Assembly: GCF_900100875.1 (NCBI RefSeq)
Contig: NZ_FNKQ01000002.1
Coordinates: 806,001-870,000, forward strand
Origin: Halopelagius longus
GTDB taxonomy: Archaea; Halobacteriota; Halobacteria; Halobacteriales; Haloferacaceae
Length of the DNA stretch: 64,000 nt
Direction of reading: 5' to 3'
Under the pieces are notes generated by a model. The model was not told where the DNA came from. It saw only the letters and a list, made by a program, of their open reading frames with translations, and made no database searches. Within the stretch, counting starts at the first letter, position 1; each line of letters starts with the position of its first letter. Shown piece after piece: positions 16,839 through 24,863 of this stretch. A program made the translations under genes and the position numbers.

Positions 16839-17801
16839 ATGAAAGCCGTGGTTCTTGCCGGCGGGTACGCGACGCGACTGTGGCCAATCACGAAACACCG
16901 GCCGAAGATGTTCCTCCCGGTGGGTGACGGGACGGTCATCGACATCATCTTCGACGACTTGGAGGACGACGACCGCATCTCCGAGGTGTTCGTCAGTACG
17001 AACGAACGGTTCGCCGAGACGTTCGAGGAGTACCTCGACGACACCGGCTACGAGAAGCCGACGCTCTCCGTCGAGGAGACGGTCGAGGAGGACGAGAAGT
17101 TCGGCGTCGTCGGCGCACTCGAACAACTCATCGACCGCGAGAACGTCGAGGAGGACCTCGTCGTCATCGCGGGCGACAACCTCCTGTCGTTCGACGTCGC
17201 CGAGTTCGTGGACTTCTTCGAGGAGAAGGAGACGCCCTGCCTCGCGGCGTACGACGTGGGTTCGAGGGAACGCGCCAAGTCGTACGGGCTGGTCGAACTC
17301 GACGGCGACCGGGTGACGAACTTCCAAGAGAAGCCCGACGACCCCAACAGCACGCTCGTCTCCATCGCCTGCTACGCCTTCCCGGCGGAGACGCTCCCGA
17401 AGTTCGACGAGTACCTCACCGGCGGCAACAACCCCGACGAACCCGGCTGGTTCCTCCAGTGGCTACAGGAACGGGGCGACGTCCACGCGTTCACCTTCGA
17501 CGGCGCGTGGTTCGACATCGGAACCGCCGAGAGCTACCTCGACGCGGTGTCGTGGTACCTCAACGGCGAGAACTACATCCACGACTCCGCGACGGTCGAG
17601 AACTCCGACCTCGGAGAGAACGTTCACGTGATGGCCGGAACCACGGTCGAAAACTCCTCGCTCGACCGCACGGTGGTGTTCAGCGACTCCGACATCCGCG
17701 ACGCCGACATCCGAAACACCATCGTCGACGAGGACACTCACATCGAGAATCTCGACCTGTCGAACGCCCTCATCGGCGCGCACTCGCGACTGCAGCACTG
17801 A
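16839..17801 (+). CDS. Sugar-phosphate nucleotidyltransferase
   Basis: A 320-residue NTP transferase. The N-terminal signature is MKAVVLAGGYATRLWPITKH with KMFLPVGDGTVID following, as in glucose-1-phosphate thymidylyl/uridylyltransferases. GDN (about residue 111) is the metal-binding Asp region, and FQEKPDDPNS and WFDIGTAESYLDAV complete the active site. Residues about 245-320 contain hexapeptide-like repeats (HDSATVENSDLGENVHVMAG), a left-handed beta helix. It makes an NDP-sugar for glycan or lipid synthesis; the actual base and sugar are not readable, and no glycosyltransferase is adjacent. Confidence 0.88.
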   Translation: MKAVVLAGGYATRLWPITKHRPKMFLPVGDGTVIDIIFDDLEDDDRISEVFVSTNERFAETFEEYLDDTGYEKPTLSVEETVEEDEKFGVVGALEQLIDRENVEEDLVVIAGDNLLSFDVAEFVDFFEEKETPCLAAYDVGSRERAKSYGLVELDGDRVTNFQEKPDDPNSTLVSIACYAFPAETLPKFDEYLTGGNNPDEPGWFLQWLQERGDVHAFTFDGAWFDIGTAESYLDAVSWYLNGENYIHDSATVENSDLGENVHVMAGTTVENSSLDRTVVFSDSDIRDADIRNTIVDEDTHIENLDLSNALIGAHSRLQH

Positions 17802-17865
17802 CGCGCCGTCTCGCCCGTCCCGAACCGCCGAACGTGAGCGGCTCTTTTCGAGGCCCCGACCCCGG

Positions 17866-18582
17866 TCACCCGAGGGACGCGTCCGTGATTTCGAGGTAGC
17901 CGCGCGTCCCCTCCCACACCGTCTCGTACTCCAGTTCGACCGGGCGGGACATGTGCGGGCCGTCGGTGACGAACGTCTCGAACTCGCCGCCCTCGCCGAG
18001 GACGTGGACGCCGTACTCCTCGTTGAGTTCGGCCAGTTCGTCGAGCGCCGCCGCGTCGAGCGTCCGGCCGAGCCACGACTCGTCGAGTCCGCCGGCGGCC
18101 ACCTGCAGGATCGTTATCTCGAACCCGGCGTCGAGCATCGCCTCGCCGAGTTCGCGGGGGTCCTCCCGCCAGAGGGGCGCAAAGAGGTCGATACCGAGCC
18201 TGTCGCACATCCCCTGTATCCGGCTCGTCTGGTACTCGCTCTCTATCGCGCCCGCGGTGACGCCCGCCAAATCGAGGTCCGACGCGAGTTCTTCGAGGGC
18301 GGCTTCGAGGGGTTCGAGTTCGGCGTCGCCCTGCGCGGTGGCGTCCTCGGCGTTCGGCGCGTCGAAGTCGTCGGGGTACACCTCGACGTGTTCGATGCCG
18401 ACGCTCTCGGCGGCCAAGGAGGTGAGGTGCGTCGCCGGGACGTGGTACATGAAGGAGTCCTCGCTCGGGTGGACCGTCAGCAGGCGCGTCACGTTCAGTC
18501 CCTCTTCGAGGGCGCGGTACAGGGCCCACGCGGAGTCCTTGCCGCCGGAGAAGAGGCTCACCCAGTCGCCGGATGCGGTCAT
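17866..18582 (-). CDS. dph6: Diphthine--ammonia ligase (Dph6-like)
   Basis: A 238-residue PP-loop ATPase. The loop is SLFSGGKDSAWAL (residues about 9-21), and GEGGEFETFVTDGP near residue 203 is the second family motif. This is the archaeal MJ0570/Dph6 family, which catalyses the last step of diphthamide formation on elongation factor 2, ATP-dependent amidation of diphthine. The length is normal for the archaeal form without the eukaryotic C-terminal extensions. It is convergent with the nucleotidyltransferase gene. Confidence 0.87.
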   Translation of the reverse strand: MTASGDWVSLFSGGKDSAWALYRALEEGLNVTRLLTVHPSEDSFMYHVPATHLTSLAAESVGIEHVEVYPDDFDAPNAEDATAQGDAELEPLEAALEELASDLDLAGVTAGAIESEYQTSRIQGMCDRLGIDLFAPLWREDPRELGEAMLDAGFEITILQVAAGGLDESWLGRTLDAAALDELAELNEEYGVHVLGEGGEFETFVTDGPHMSRPVELEYETVWEGTRGYLEITDASLG

Positions 18583-18697
18583 TGGTGGCGGTAGGTCGGA
18601 GGGGTACTAACCCCCTGCGGTTCGGCGGGTCCTCGGCCGTACGCGGTCGCCGTCGCACCTCCGAAAGGACATACGTGTCAACTGAGACGTACGGCCG

Positions 18698-18877
18698 ATG
18701 AGTGCGCTCGGCGGGTGGCTCAAGTTCTGGTTCGTCCTCGGAAACGCGCTGGCCGTCCTCGCGTTGGTCGCCTTCAACCTCGACAATCCCCTCGTCGCAG
18801 TCGTCGCCGGGGCGGTCCTCCTCTTTGCGTTCTTCTACTTCTTCGCGCCGGACCCCGCCGACTCCCGAAGCCGGTAG
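18698..18877 (+). CDS. 59-residue membrane protein, function unknown
   Basis: ATG at 18698, 59 codons, TAG at 18875. The protein begins MSALGGWLKFWFVLGNALAV and has two hydrophobic segments (residues about 9-26 and 31-49) separated by NLDNP, ending in a charged APDPADSRSR tail. It fills the gap between dph6 and the convergent PAPS-reductase-like gene exactly, ending 1 nt before it. Codon use is typical (strong GC3). I do not recognise the family. Confidence 0.65.
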   Translation: MSALGGWLKFWFVLGNALAVLALVAFNLDNPLVAVVAGAVLLFAFFYFFAPDPADSRSR

Positions 18878-18878
18878 T

Positions 18879-19832
18879 TCACATGTAGCCCAAATCGCGG
18901 AGTCGGCCCATGAGGTTCTCTTTGTCCTGCGCGCGTCCGGACCGTTCGGTCGTGTTCTCCATGTCCTGCGCCCACGCCGGTCGGTCGTCGGCCTTCGCGG
19001 ACCCCGATTCGGTGCCGAGAGAGCGGAACCCCTCGAAGTACTTCGGCGAGACGGGGAGGTCGGCGGGCGAGACGCCGTCGGGCAGGTCTTCGGCGGAGTC
19101 GGGAACGTGACCCGCGGGGTATCCGGGGACGGCGTCCGGCACGACGACGTTCCAGAACGCCGCCCACACGTCGGCCTCCGCGAACTGGAGGACGGGGTGA
19201 ACCCGGTCGTGCGGCGGGTACGTCTCGGCGTCGTGCCGCGGCGAGAAGAACGTCTCCGCCGCCCGCGACTCCTGTTCGTCCCACCGGACGCCCGAGAGGA
19301 CGCCGTCGAACCCGCGTTCCTCGATGACCTCGCTGAGGGCGACGGTCTTCAGGAGGTGGTTCCCCTCGAAGGAGTCCGCATCGAGGACGAACGTCTCGTC
19401 GTCGTAGCCGAGGCGTTCGAGTTCGCGCCGGTTCCGGTCGCCGAGTTCCGCGACCGGAATCTCGTCGCCGGGGGTCGCGCCGAGTCGGGCCGCGCCTTCG
19501 TTCCGGGCGACGACGAGTTCGAGGTTCCACGTCTCGGCCCAGCGTTCGACGAACGCGACCGTCTCGGAGAAATGTTGGTAGTGGTCGATGAAGACGACGG
19601 GCGGCGTCTCGTCGCCGAGGTCCGCGGCGACGTCCATCGCGACGGCGAGGACGAGCGTGGAGTCTTTGCCGCCGGTCCACGTCACGGCGGGGCGGCGGTA
19701 CTGGGTCAGAGCCTCGGCGACGACGGCCGCCGCCTTCGCCATCTTGTCGTCGAGGGAGGGGTAGTCGGCGGCGGACCGCCCGCGGCCGTCGTCGTAGTCG
19801 ACCGAGAGGTACGACGGGAACGTCTGAGACAC
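18879..19832 (-). CDS. PAPS-reductase-family protein (PP-loop), copy 1
   Basis: A 317-residue PP-loop protein. AVTWTGGKDSTLVLAVAMDV (about residues 49-68) contains the SGGKDS-type loop; PPVVFIDHYQHF and SGVRWDEQESRAAETFFSPR match CysH/CysD-like enzymes. The usual CysH C-terminal redox Cys motif (ECG.H) is absent; the protein instead ends in AQDKENLMGRLRDLGYM. So it uses ATP or an adenylylated nucleotide but is unlikely to be a classic PAPS reductase. It closely resembles the gene immediately upstream (19970-20941) along its whole length, a tandem duplication. Confidence 0.85.
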   Translation of the reverse strand: MSQTFPSYLSVDYDDGRGRSAADYPSLDDKMAKAAAVVAEALTQYRRPAVTWTGGKDSTLVLAVAMDVAADLGDETPPVVFIDHYQHFSETVAFVERWAETWNLELVVARNEGAARLGATPGDEIPVAELGDRNRRELERLGYDDETFVLDADSFEGNHLLKTVALSEVIEERGFDGVLSGVRWDEQESRAAETFFSPRHDAETYPPHDRVHPVLQFAEADVWAAFWNVVVPDAVPGYPAGHVPDSAEDLPDGVSPADLPVSPKYFEGFRSLGTESGSAKADDRPAWAQDMENTTERSGRAQDKENLMGRLRDLGYM

Positions 19833-19969
19833 GAGCGTCGTACGCGCGAGACCCGTATCTACTTTTCTGCGCGGACGCGGCGCTGTTTACGGACTTCCGA
19901 AAGAGAAAACGCGGGTCGGCGACCGACCCGTCGAAACCGACCGTCAGAGTGAGTGTCGTCCGACCGCGT

Positions 19970-20941
19970 CTACATGTAACCGAGATCGCGCAGACGCTCC
20001 ATCAGGTCCTCTTTGTCCTGGGCGCGACCCGCGCGTTCGGTCGTGTTCTCCATGTCCTGCAGCCACGCCGGTTCGTCCGTGGTCTTGTCCGTCGAGACTT
20101 CGCTGCCGAGAGAGCGGAAGCCCGCGAAGTACTTCGGCGAGACGGGGATGTCGTCCTGCGTGAGACCGTTCGGCAGGTCGTCGCCCGACTCGGGGACGTA
20201 GCCCTCCTCGGGGAACCCTTCGACGGTGTCCGGAACGACGAAGTTCCAGAAGGCCTCCCAGACGGCCGCCTCGTCGAACTGGAGGATGGGTTGAATGCGG
20301 TCGTGGGGCGGGTAGATGTCCGGGTCGTGACGCGGCGAGAAGAACGTCTCGTCGGCGCGCGCCTCCTGTTCGTCCCAGCGGACGCCGGAGATGACGCCGT
20401 CGACGTCGTGCTCTTCGAGGGTGTCGTTCAGCGCCACCGTCTTCAGGAGGTGGTTGCCGACGTACGTGTCGAGCAGGAACGGGAACGTGTCCTCCTCGTA
20501 CTCCAGCAGGTCGCGGACGTGGTGCTGGTTGTGCTCGGAGAGTTCCGAGACGGGGATGTCGTCGCCGGGTTCGAGGTCGTTCTCCTCGACGTACTGCCCG
20601 ACGTCCTCGTTGCGGGCGTAGATGACGTCGAGGTCCCACTTCTCGGCCCAGTGGTCGACGAAGTCGTGAATCTCGTCGAAGTGCTGGTAGTGGTCGATGA
20701 ACACCGCGGGCGGCGTTTCGAGGTCGTACCTCTCGGCGACCTCTTTGATGAAGTAGAGCGTGAGCGTGGAGTCCTTGCCGCCGGTCCACATCACGGCCGG
20801 GTTCTCGTACTCTTCGAGACCCGTCTTCGTGACTTCGATAGCCTTCTCTATCTTGTCCTGGATGGTCGGATAGTCTTCGGGCGATTCGCCTTCGCCGTCT
20901 GTGTAGTCGACGTCGAGGTAGTCGGGGAAGCCTTCCGGCAT
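19970..20941 (-). CDS. PAPS-reductase-family protein (PP-loop), copy 2
   Basis: 323 residues with the same plan as its downstream neighbour: MWTGGKDSTLTLYFIKEVAE, PPAVFIDHYQHFDEIHDF, SGVRWDEQEARADETFFSPR, and an identical type of ending (AQDKEDLMERLRDLGYM). It also lacks the CysH ECG.H motif. The ATG at 20941 was chosen because MPEGFPDYLDVDY aligns with the start of copy 1 (MSQTFPSYLSVDY); a GTG at 20965 in frame is an alternative. An AT-rich TATA-like stretch (20952-20961) and TTTAC (20970-20974) lie between it and the divergent kinase gene. The reaction is unknown. Confidence 0.85.
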   Translation of the reverse strand: MPEGFPDYLDVDYTDGEGESPEDYPTIQDKIEKAIEVTKTGLEEYENPAVMWTGGKDSTLTLYFIKEVAERYDLETPPAVFIDHYQHFDEIHDFVDHWAEKWDLDVIYARNEDVGQYVEENDLEPGDDIPVSELSEHNQHHVRDLLEYEEDTFPFLLDTYVGNHLLKTVALNDTLEEHDVDGVISGVRWDEQEARADETFFSPRHDPDIYPPHDRIQPILQFDEAAVWEAFWNFVVPDTVEGFPEEGYVPESGDDLPNGLTQDDIPVSPKYFAGFRSLGSEVSTDKTTDEPAWLQDMENTTERAGRAQDKEDLMERLRDLGYM

Positions 20942-20994
20942 CGTGTAATGAGATATAATTACCACCGTAAAGTGTCTTTTGACCTCCGCAAACG

Positions 20995-21651
20995 GTGAGA
21001 ACGGATGCCAACGAGTCGGAAATAGACACAGTGTTCGGCGGAGACTGGTCGGGGCGCGTCGGGAGTCGAACGGCGGAGAGAGGCGACGCGAACGGATTTC
21101 CGTCCGTCGCCCGTACGTCCGCCGTGATTGTCATCGTCTGCGGCCTCCCGGCGTCCGGAAAGACGACGCTTGTGAGGGGACTTCGACGCCGCCTCTCGGA
21201 CCGGGGCCACGCGGTCGAGTCGTTTCACTCCGACGACTACGACCGTCGGACGTACGAGCGCATGTACGAGGAGGTGGCCGCGACGCTCGGCGTCGCGTCC
21301 GCAAACCGGACGCAGTCCGGTGACGTCGCAGAGCGATACGAACGCGCCGGGGCGGACGCGACGGTCGACGTACTTTTGGACGGCACCTTCTTCGAGCGAC
21401 GGTGGCGGAACCGGTTCTACCGACTCGGCACCACCTACGAAGTGTGGGTGCGGGCGTCGCTCTCGACGTGTCTGGAGCGGAACCGCAACCGCGCGGACTC
21501 GATTCCCGAGGAGGGACTGCGGGCGATTCACGCGCGGTTCGAACCGCCGAGGGCGGATTTGGAGATAGACACCGAAGCGCTCGACGCGGCGGTGGCGCTC
21601 GACGGACTGGAAAGTGCCGTCCTCGGGTGGATGAGACGGGAGAGCAAGTGA
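20995..21651 (+). CDS. P-loop kinase (adenylylsulfate-kinase/PSTK-like), function unknown
   Basis: Up to 218 residues. VIVIVCGLPASGKTTLVRGL is the Walker A region (about residues 44-63), followed by SFHSDDYDRRTYERMYEEV and LLDGTFFERRWRNRFYRLG, the layout of small nucleoside/RNA kinases of the APS kinase and seryl-tRNA kinase type. The GTG at 20995 gives a poorly conserved 43-residue N-terminal extension; a GTG at 21124 placing the P-loop at the very N-terminus is equally plausible. It is divergent from the PAPS-reductase-like pair across an AT-rich 53-bp spacer, so co-regulation is possible. Confidence 0.75.
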   Translation: MRTDANESEIDTVFGGDWSGRVGSRTAERGDANGFPSVARTSAVIVIVCGLPASGKTTLVRGLRRRLSDRGHAVESFHSDDYDRRTYERMYEEVAATLGVASANRTQSGDVAERYERAGADATVDVLLDGTFFERRWRNRFYRLGTTYEVWVRASLSTCLERNRNRADSIPEEGLRAIHARFEPPRADLEIDTEALDAAVALDGLESAVLGWMRRESK

Positions 21652-21760
21652 GGGGAGGAACGCGAAGAGAGGAGACGAGAGCCCGGCGCGTCGAGTCGAA
21701 AAGCGAGACGAAGAGCGCCGGATACTAGTTTTCGAGCGGTGCCCGGAGGATGCTCCGAAC

Positions 21761-22327
21761 TTACGAGATGAACTTGTTGTCCCGCCAGTTGACGCCGCCG
21801 CCGTTCTGGCTGTTCTGGCTGGGGTTCTCGACGACTTCGATGGAGGCGGGGCGCTTTTCGCCCTCGACGATGCGCGTCGCGTCGAGGTCGCCGTCCGTCT
21901 CCGTGATGGCCGTGAGCGTCCCCTTCTCGGCGATGAGCGCGATTTCGCGCAGGACGAGGAACATGGGGTACTGCAACGCGGTGTTCTGGAGGACCGTCTC
22001 TCGGTCGCCCTTGAAGCAGGCGAACTCGACGAGTTCGGAGGGAATCTCCTCTTCCTCCTCGTCGCCCCACCGCGGACCGCCGGCGCGCGGCGGTTCCTCC
22101 TCGTAGACGCGGTTCTCGGTGACGCTTGCTTTCAACTGCGCGGTCGGCGTGTACTTGCTCAGATTGTCGTCGGCGGCGACAGCTTTGAGGATGAGCGTGT
22201 TGTTCCGCCGAGTGACTTCGACGTTCTCGATTTCCGGCGGAAGGTCTGGGGAGTTGTCGAAGTATTCCTCGACGTCTTCCAAGGGCAGTTCAAGTGTCGA
22301 ATGGAGTCGATATACGCGGCCTGACAT
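21761..22327 (-). CDS. Haloarchaeal protein of unknown function
   Basis: 188 residues beginning MSGRVYRLHSTLELPLEDVE. The N-terminal part alternates strands and helices (IENVEVTRRNNTLILKAVAA), the middle is acidic (GDEEEEEIPSELVEFACFKG) and the end is Asn/Gln-rich (NPSQNSQNGGGVNW). No signal peptide, membrane segment or catalytic motif is seen. A TATA-like GCCATATAA on the minus strand (about 22403-22411) would give a leader of roughly 55 nt. It is convergent with the kinase gene. I cannot assign a function. Confidence 0.75.
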   Translation of the reverse strand: MSGRVYRLHSTLELPLEDVEEYFDNSPDLPPEIENVEVTRRNNTLILKAVAADDNLSKYTPTAQLKASVTENRVYEEEPPRAGGPRWGDEEEEEIPSELVEFACFKGDRETVLQNTALQYPMFLVLREIALIAEKGTLTAITETDGDLDATRIVEGEKRPASIEVVENPSQNSQNGGGVNWRDNKFIS

Positions 22328-22472
22328 TGTTGGATGAGTGGTTTGGGTTCGGAGCGCGATCGGCGCGACGTCGATACCTACGTGAAACTACGGGTTGCGG
22401 GCTTATATGGCCTACTCTTTGGTTCGCGTCTCGAAGCGTGACACGAAGTCGGACTCTCCGCTGACTGACAAC

Positions 22473-22814
22473 TTACGCTTTCAGCGTCTCTTCGAGTTCG
22501 CCGCGCTCGTCGAGTTCCGCGAGGATGTCGCTCCCGCCCACGAACTCCCCGTCGACGAACGTCTGCGGAATCGTCTCCCAGTCGCTGTGCGAGGAGAGCG
22601 CCACCCGGTACTCGTCTAAGGCGGGGAGGACGTCCACCGTCTCGAACTCCTCGACGTGTTGGGAGATGAGTTCGAGCGCCTTCGCGGAGTAGCCGCACTG
22701 CGGCATGAGGCGGTTCCCCTTCATGAACAGCACCACGTCGTTGTTCTCGATGGTGTCGTCGACGCGCGCCTTCACGTCCTCGTCGGACAGTTCGCTTCCG
22801 GGTTCGAAAGTCAT
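22473..22814 (-). CDS. Monothiol glutaredoxin (Grx4/GrxD-like)
   Basis: A 113-residue thioredoxin-fold protein. VVLFMKGNRLMPQCGYSAKA has the monothiol active site CGYS (bacterial Grx4: CGFS) with the preceding Lys. WETIPQTFVDGEFVGGSDIL supplies the cis-Pro (TIPQ) and the GG-D motif of glutathione-binding glutaredoxins. Monothiol glutaredoxins carry and deliver Fe-S clusters. Haloarchaea use gamma-glutamylcysteine rather than glutathione, so the thiol ligand probably differs. It lies downstream of gfcR on the same strand with a 62-nt gap. Confidence 0.88.
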   Translation of the reverse strand: MTFEPGSELSDEDVKARVDDTIENNDVVLFMKGNRLMPQCGYSAKALELISQHVEEFETVDVLPALDEYRVALSSHSDWETIPQTFVDGEFVGGSDILAELDERGELEETLKA

Positions 22815-22876
22815 GCCTGACGGTACGCGACGGGAGGTGAAAGGAGTTGCGTCGGCCGAATACGCGGCGACGAGGG

Positions 22877-23518
22877 TTACTCGTGTCCGACGCCGACCAC
22901 GTCGATGAGCGAGTACACCGGAACGTCGTCCACGTAGTCGATGCCCTGCTTGTCCACGATGACGACGCAGGCCACCGGGCGGCCGCCCTCGTCGCGGATG
23001 GCGTCGATGGTCTCGCGCATCGTCGTCCCCGAGGTGACGGTGTCGTCTACCACGTAGCACTCGCGGTTGCGAATCTGCGCGAAGTTCCGCGAGAACGACC
23101 CGCCGAGGTCCTCGATGTCGCCCTCCTCCCACTGGTGCTTCGCGGGCGCGTACGACCCGAGGTCGGTGTCGAGTTCCTGCGCGACGACGGTAGCGAGGGG
23201 CGCGCCCGCCTTCTCGATGCCGATGGTGAGGTCTACCTCGTCGCCCTCCGACGCGAGGAGGTCCGCCATCGCCCGCGCGACGTTCGTCATGCGGCGGGAG
23301 TCCCGGCCGATGGCGCTCCAATCGACGTGGATGTCCTGCGGGCCGCCGGCCTGCGGTTCCTCCGCGGGCGTCGTCTCGGGGCTCGAAACGCCGCTTCGCT
23401 CCACGAGCCAACTCGCCGTCTCCCGGGAGACGTTGAGTTCGTCGGCGATTTCGCCCTTCGAGAGGCCCCGGTCTGCGAGTTCCGCTGCGCTCGAAATTAG
23501 GTCGTCAACGTTCTTCAT
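22877..23518 (-). CDS. gfcR: GfcR, HTH-phosphoribosyltransferase regulator of sugar catabolism
   Basis: A 213-residue protein with an N-terminal helix-turn-helix (SKGEIADELNVSRETASWLV, about residues 20-39) and a type I phosphoribosyltransferase domain whose PRPP loop is CYVVDDTVTSGTTMRETID (about residue 154). This is the PyrE-like regulator known in Haloferax volcanii as GfcR, an activator of glucose and fructose degradation genes. It overlaps the end of gdh by 14 nt on the same strand, the same pairing as in Haloferax. The domain probably senses a sugar-phosphate or PRPP-like ligand instead of catalysing; that is inference. Confidence 0.9.
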   Translation of the reverse strand: MKNVDDLISSAAELADRGLSKGEIADELNVSRETASWLVERSGVSSPETTPAEEPQAGGPQDIHVDWSAIGRDSRRMTNVARAMADLLASEGDEVDLTIGIEKAGAPLATVVAQELDTDLGSYAPAKHQWEEGDIEDLGGSFSRNFAQIRNRECYVVDDTVTSGTTMRETIDAIRDEGGRPVACVVIVDKQGIDYVDDVPVYSLIDVVGVGHE

Positions 23519-24575
23519 GTTCGCTGAATTGGACGGCGGTTTTTATAGTGGTATCGTCGTCGACGAACGCCGCCTCGAAATCGTCGAGTCCGTGAATCCC
23601 GGTGACCAACGAGTCGACGAACCACGACGGCAGTTCCGCCAGCGTGTCCGTCGCCGCCTCGAAGTGCTTGACGTGGGAGTTGACGCTGCCGACCAACGCC
23701 TTGTTGTGGAGGACCATCTCCCGGTGGAGCGACCCGCCGTCAACCTCGAACTCCCACGGACCGGGGACGCCGAGGAGGGCGGCGACGCCGTTCGGCGCGA
23801 GGGCGTCGACGCTCTCGAAGGCGTGTTTCGCGTACCCCGTCGCCTCGTAGACGAAGTCCATCGGTTCGTGCACCTCCGCCACCTCCGAGACGGGCGTCTT
23901 CCGGGAGTTGACGTACGTCGCGCCCAGTTCCTCGATTATCTCGATGGTCGGGTCCGGGCGTTCGCGCCGCCCGAGACAGTAGAGGCGGTCGAAGTCTTCG
24001 CGGAGGAGCGCGACCGTAAGCAGGCCGAGACTGCCGTTCCCCAGCACGATGGTCGATTCGGGCTCCCAGGTGAAACTCGACCGGGAGGCGTAGGCGAGTT
24101 CGACGGCCTTCTCGGAGATGGAGAGCGGTTCCACGAGGAAGCCGAGCGACGCCAAGGAGTCGGGGATTTCGACGAGGTACTCCTCGGGACTCGTGAAGTA
24201 CTCGACCATGAACCCGTGCGCGCCGACGATGCCGCGTTCGTGGTACTCGCCGGACGGGGCCATGTCGGGTTCGCCTCGCTCGAAGTACTCGTTGTCGCCG
24301 TCGGGCGGCCGTCGGACCGTCGGAACGACGATATCGCCGCGTTCGAACGCCGTCCCGTTCGGGTCCTCGACGACGCCGACGGCTTCGTGGCCCAACACGA
24401 GGTGGTCCTCCCCCTCCGGGTGGCCGCCGTGGCCGCCCGAGATGACTTCGTGGTCCGTCCCGTCCACCCCGACTCGGAGCGTCCGAACGAGCGCCTCGCC
24501 CGGCCCCGGCGACGGCCGCGGTTTCTCTACGAGCGACGGCTTGTTCTCCCCCCGCTTGACTGCGATAGCTCTCAT
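23505..24575 (-). CDS. gdh: Glucose 1-dehydrogenase (zinc medium-chain)
   Basis: A 356-residue medium-chain dehydrogenase of the haloarchaeal glucose dehydrogenase type. The zinc site region is VGVDGTDHEVISGGHG (Asp38/His in place of the usual Cys) with GHEAVGVVED, and the dinucleotide fold is VLGNGSLGLLTVALLRE. It oxidises glucose to gluconolactone with NAD(P), the first step of the semi-phosphorylated Entner-Doudoroff pathway. The co-transcribed downstream gene is gfcR, its presumed activator. A TATA core (24606-24613) sits 31-38 nt before the ATG and overlaps a TrmB-like site. Confidence 0.93.
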   Translation of the reverse strand: MRAIAVKRGENKPSLVEKPRPSPGPGEALVRTLRVGVDGTDHEVISGGHGGHPEGEDHLVLGHEAVGVVEDPNGTAFERGDIVVPTVRRPPDGDNEYFERGEPDMAPSGEYHERGIVGAHGFMVEYFTSPEEYLVEIPDSLASLGFLVEPLSISEKAVELAYASRSSFTWEPESTIVLGNGSLGLLTVALLREDFDRLYCLGRRERPDPTIEIIEELGATYVNSRKTPVSEVAEVHEPMDFVYEATGYAKHAFESVDALAPNGVAALLGVPGPWEFEVDGGSLHREMVLHNKALVGSVNSHVKHFEAATDTLAELPSWFVDSLVTGIHGLDDFEAAFVDDDTTIKTAVQFSEHEER

Positions 24576-24601
24576 GTACGTCCCTTACTATCTACCCCAC
24601 C

Positions 24602-24625
24602 AAAAGATTTATTCTATTTCGAGTA
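24602..24625 (-). promoter_or_regulatory. gdh promoter: TATA core overlapping a TrmB-like palindrome
   Basis: On the minus strand AATAAATC (24613-24606) is the TATA core, predicting transcription start about 8 nt before the gdh ATG. Read on the plus strand, TATT-N7-GAGTA (24610-24625) differs by one base from TACT-N7/8-GAGTA, the motif published for the Halobacterium sugar regulator TrmB. The overlap with the TATA core suggests that a bound factor would affect TBP access. Identity of the binding protein is inferred. Confidence 0.5.
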
Positions 24626-24863
24626 AAGCATTTTCTACGGTGAGCGTTCCGCGTCACCTCAGCCCGGACGCGTCGCAGACGCGGTATCCGTCCAGCCCAC
24701 CCGTGTCTCGCTCACCGGATCTGTGCCACTTTTCGGTCACCGGCTTCTCGGTGGCTGCGCTCTCTCGTCTCTCCACCGGCGGCTCACGTTCGTTCCCCTG
24801 AAACACCGGAAAACCGACGCACAGGGAGTCTGTTTAAGGAATTCCCGCGCGAGTTACTTCGAT

